DNA of 64,000 nucleotides, taken from Hymenolepis diminuta (Eukaryota; Platyhelminthes; Cestoda; Cyclophyllidea; Hymenolepididae). The stretch lies in contig CAADRB010000010.1 in assembly GCA_900708905.1 (NCBI GenBank), positions 680,316 through 744,315 of the forward strand, written 5' to 3'. Below the pieces are notes generated by a model. That model was not told the DNA's origin. It made no database searches and saw only the letters and a program-made list of their open reading frames with translations. Below are positions 60,602 to 64,000 of the stretch, one piece after another (within the stretch, counting starts at the first letter, position 1; the number at the start of each line of letters is the position of its first letter). Made by a program: the position numbers and the translations under genes.

Positions 60602-62092
60602 AGGAAATTAGGTATGGAAGTCGAGGTCTGGCAATCATTGCTGGATTCTGCCCACTTACACCTGCTGCCTGCTTAGCTTCACTTGCAGAAGTCTACAATT
60701 AGGAGGGGAGGAAGGGAGGGAGAATAAAAACACGTTTGTTATTGCCTCCTTCTTCTCAACCACCAAGTTGATTGATTGGCTAGCTACCTGACTGCTCATC
60801 TACCTTGGTTGCCTAGTTATCTGGTTGGTGAGAAAGTTGGGAACGTGATTTCAAATGCGATATATCCTAACAAGTGCGTTGTCAGGAAATTGAGGATTCT
60901 GATTAATTGCTGTGATTAACCTTGCTACTGTTTCTGGGACACTTCGATTAATTAAATCCTTTCTCTTTATGTAAGAGCAGCAATGAAACTCGATTTTGTG
61001 ATATGCTTAGAGTAACATACCTTTTAACAAAGCCTTTTGCGAAGTGGATGCGCTATGAAATTACTTCGAACGTAATAGATCATAATCTGGATCTGAGAGT
61101 TCAAGGGAAACGTGATTTCCCCTTTTCATTCTTTTTCCCTTTTATAAAATTTTTCGGTTAATAAGCGGTAAATAATTTGATATTTTTATCTTTTAGGATA
61201 TAATGTACGGTTAGGTTAATATTAATTGCCCGCGGTATTATTTAGTAAAAAGTGGTATGATCGGAAAAGGGGATTAGCAACCTCTACCAACTTTTTTAAA
61301 GTATTTTTAAAATGAGTGAATAATTAAAAATTCGATTAATAAACATTTTGTTGTATTTTAAAAAGTCTTTTTGTGTACCCGGGTTTAAACAGTGATGAAT
61401 AAGCCCTAACTGATCCATCATCGTTTTAACTTCTTCTAAGGCAGGCCTGTCTCCGCATTAGCTTTAATTAATCGATTAACAAAGTACTACAACCTTTGGT
61501 AAGACAAAAACTTTTTACACGATTATTAATTGAGGAGAAGCTGGTAAAAACATTTCTGCATGAGTAATTGCATTCCACTAGAGAATCCTGTTCGAAATAC
61601 TCAAATTGCATACATATGTAAGTATTGCGAGGAGCAAATAGTCGTGGAAACTTTTTGAATCATTTTATCTTTAGAGGTGCATGCATTTGGTACGAATGCA
61701 TATGAATCTTCTAGAATCTTCTTAGGCAAAAATTGGCATACTATGAACAGAATTATTTCCCTTCCTAAGAAAAGATTTTTGTGACATAATTAATAAATTG
61801 AGAAAAATGAAGGGAGTTGTTGGATGGATTGAACATACTTAGCATCAATCATCAGCTCCCTGTATTTATATCAGCGGATTTCAGTTAATATTAATCATTC
61901 TTCCACAGATTAGCTAATGGAGTTCTGCGAACTTAAAATTTATTCATTACCTCTCTGCTATGCTAACTGTCATATAAAATCATTTTGTTCTCTCAAGAGA
62001 TCATCATGATTACAGAACCAGTCAATAGGCATTGGATATAGTAGACGAGCAGATTTTATCAACTTGACTCTTCCTGATTACTCGGATGAATA

Positions 62093-62400
62093 TTAATGAA
62101 AAAGCCCTTTATAACGTGTAAAATGACCTGAACCAATGACCCGAAAATCACCATTTAAAGTTATGAAAAACAGTGATAGAGTGACCATCGATCCCCTGCT
62201 CACACCTTCTCGTACTTTAGAAGAGACGACAATCACTGAAATGTCAGAGGCTGTGGATTTCACCCACATTGACGCTTGCTGAACGCTACGTACAAATCCA
62301 CTATTTAATGCTTTATAGAAGAGAGGGACGTAATCCATGTTTCTTGTCGGTCCTCGGGATGCTGTTCCTCCATCTCAGATGATTATTTTTTGGGAACCGC
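62093..62400 (-). pseudogene. Possible non-LTR reverse-transcriptase relic
   Basis: On the minus strand D-R-Q-E-T-W-I appears in one frame near 62340, like the V-D-R-x-x-L-W step of reverse transcriptases. After a frame change come DYVPLFYKALNSGFVRSV and VVSSKVREG, which resemble the Y-I-x-L-L-K-A-L-Y and S-S-G-V-R-Q-G blocks. The catalytic aspartates are not visible. Low certainty; it may be chance. Confidence 0.33.
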
Positions 62401-63790
62401 TTTACTTTACCGCATTTGAAATTTTTAATATCACTACGTCTCGATTTGTGAATAAGTAAAATAGTTCCATAAGTGAATGGGACTCACAGGAACTGTAGGT
62501 ATTAGAAGTCGTCGAAATTGCCTGTATATGATTCTAGATAGTGGCTGGTAGATTTTGAAAAAAATCGGCCTTTCCCAATTAAAATTTTTTCATTTACTTT
62601 CCAATATCCATAAAGGAAGAAGTTCTGAATTATAACAGAGACCGAAAACATGCGCTATCGACATTCTATAACTTTCAAATAACTTGAGGAAAACAAGCTT
62701 TATATCAAACCCTATGGCAAATTCCTTTGATTCTGATTTGGCAGTGCAGTTGGGAAACAACTTTGCTCGTCAGTAATATTCATCTGAAGCAAAGTAATGA
62801 AATAACTATGCATGAGCACTTCAATTCCCATCTCTAGCTAGCCAATCAATTTGTTGCAAAAGCATACTAAGAGGATAGCAGGTACCTAATGGACAATAGC
62901 CTCCTGCATCTTGTCCATAGTCTTGAAAATTTCCCTTTAATGGAACTTCCTGTTGAATTCTGCGCGTCTCCAATAGTTTACTCGATAGAAAGTATGTAAA
63001 CTACGCTTGAACAGGTGGGTTAATTTGAATCATACGCGAAATCCCCAAATTCGGATTAAATTACAGCAGATATTAGAATTATATTTATTAATTCTCTATT
63101 AATTTAGATTAATTTTCATCTTTGCACTATTTATTCATAATTCAGTCTGGACTAAAATAGATAATTTTGGTAGTTAGTCCAAAGAGTGGTCACTCATAAT
63201 TTCTTTTTTTGAAATTCTTTAGTCTCCATCTGCATTCACTTAAACTTGGTTAATCCCGTAAGCACAATTAAGGTGTTCAGTGATAAGGTATCTTGGCATG
63301 AAATGAACAATTGGCATATAGCTTCACCGAGGATCCCTCCTGTTTTGGCGAAAAGCTAGTGAAAGATCACCTCTGACCATTTTCAGATATCCCTAAGTTT
63401 ATTTACTATTACTTACTAATTAAGAGTATTTTAAGAGAGATCAGGGAGTAGTTGGTAATAAAATTTTTCTCTCAGCCCGATAATAATTTATTTATTTAAT
63501 TTTGTTACATTTTCATGCTGAGTATTCCTTCGCAAAAGGGATATAAAAGATCGCTAATTAAGGAAAATACAATTTTAACGACAATATTTCGGTTATATTG
63601 TATTTTTGTAAAATTAGATTACATCTAAATATAATACTACTCTAGGATTCTGACAGTCTCTTACTGTCTTCCACGCTTACACGCATATCAAAGTAATGCC
63701 ACTTCATCAAATGGTAATTGCCTATAGATTTGGTGTTTCGGTACCAAAGAATGGGTGGAACCGACTGCTACTTACATGCATACACACAAT

Positions 63791-63803
63791 CTCTCTCTCT
63801 CTC
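63791..63803 (+). repeat. (CT)n tract
   Basis: Short CT repeat near the right edge of the window. Confidence 0.9.
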
Positions 63804-64000
63804 CTTTATGTCCATAATTTACACACTCTCTGAGGTGGGACATAATTGTTGTGGCTACAACTTTTGTTGGCTTCCGTCGCCACCCAGAGAAGTGGAGGGA
63901 GGAAGGGATAGAAGCTTAGAAACACCCATGTACTCTCACTCCACTCCCCTACTCAAACCCTGAAGAAAAATTTATTCCCCCATTATAATAAGATGCCTTT

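Larger units (their letters stand above)
58671..64000. other. 3' flank of TTLL3
   Basis: Presumed TTLL3 3'UTR, then AT-rich DNA with a G-rich block (60540-60725), an (AC)n tract, a weak reverse-transcriptase-like relic (62093-62400) and a (CT)n tract. No host gene recognised. Confidence 0.7.

Noticed and set aside
1..64000. CRISPR arrays, bacterial operons or phage genes
   Set aside because: No spaced direct repeats or dense coding. The window is plainly eukaryotic, with spliced genes.

Overview
The window is eukaryotic and AT-rich, with long introns and two multi-exon animal genes facing away from each other. It also holds two decayed mariner-family transposons and a tRNA-derived SINE. The genes are a Wnt ligand and a TTLL3-type tubulin glycylase. 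That pairing, a fast-evolving Wnt, and introns ranging from about 65 bp to 7 kb suggest an invertebrate with motile cilia. A parasitic flatworm (tapeworm or fluke) is my best guess, but this is inference. A short run of N shows a draft assembly.

Minus strand, 1445-22274: a Wnt gene rebuilt from five exons (22274-21869, 16816-16455, 10061-9665, 6833-6695, 1643-1445). All splice phases close, giving a 500-residue protein with exactly 24 cysteines in the canonical Wnt arrangement. The last exon is short and follows a 5 kb intron. A candidate 5'UTR exon and promoter lies near 24290-24540.

Intergenic, 22275-30334: about 8 kb between the two 5' ends, with no convincing gene.

Plus strand, 30335-58670: an 18-exon TTLL3-like gene whose phases also close (2823 nt, 940 residues). 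It carries the TTL/ATP-grasp landmarks ([34 protein letters not shown]). Secreted Wnt patterns the body axis and TTLL3 glycylates axonemal tubulin, so nothing here shows them working in one pathway. The shared upstream region is the only visible link.

Repeats: mariner copy 1 (11234-12522) lies in Wnt intron 2 and copy 2 (45866-47627) in TTLL intron 6. They are identical over about 1008 bp, including the same disabling frameshifts, yet their ends differ strongly. Copy 2 also carries about 480 bp of extra sequence with a G-tract and a TATA-like motif. A SINE with RNA polymerase III boxes lies in the last TTLL intron, and a weak reverse-transcriptase relic lies near 62.1-62.4 kb. The right flank, 58671-64000, holds no recognisable host gene.
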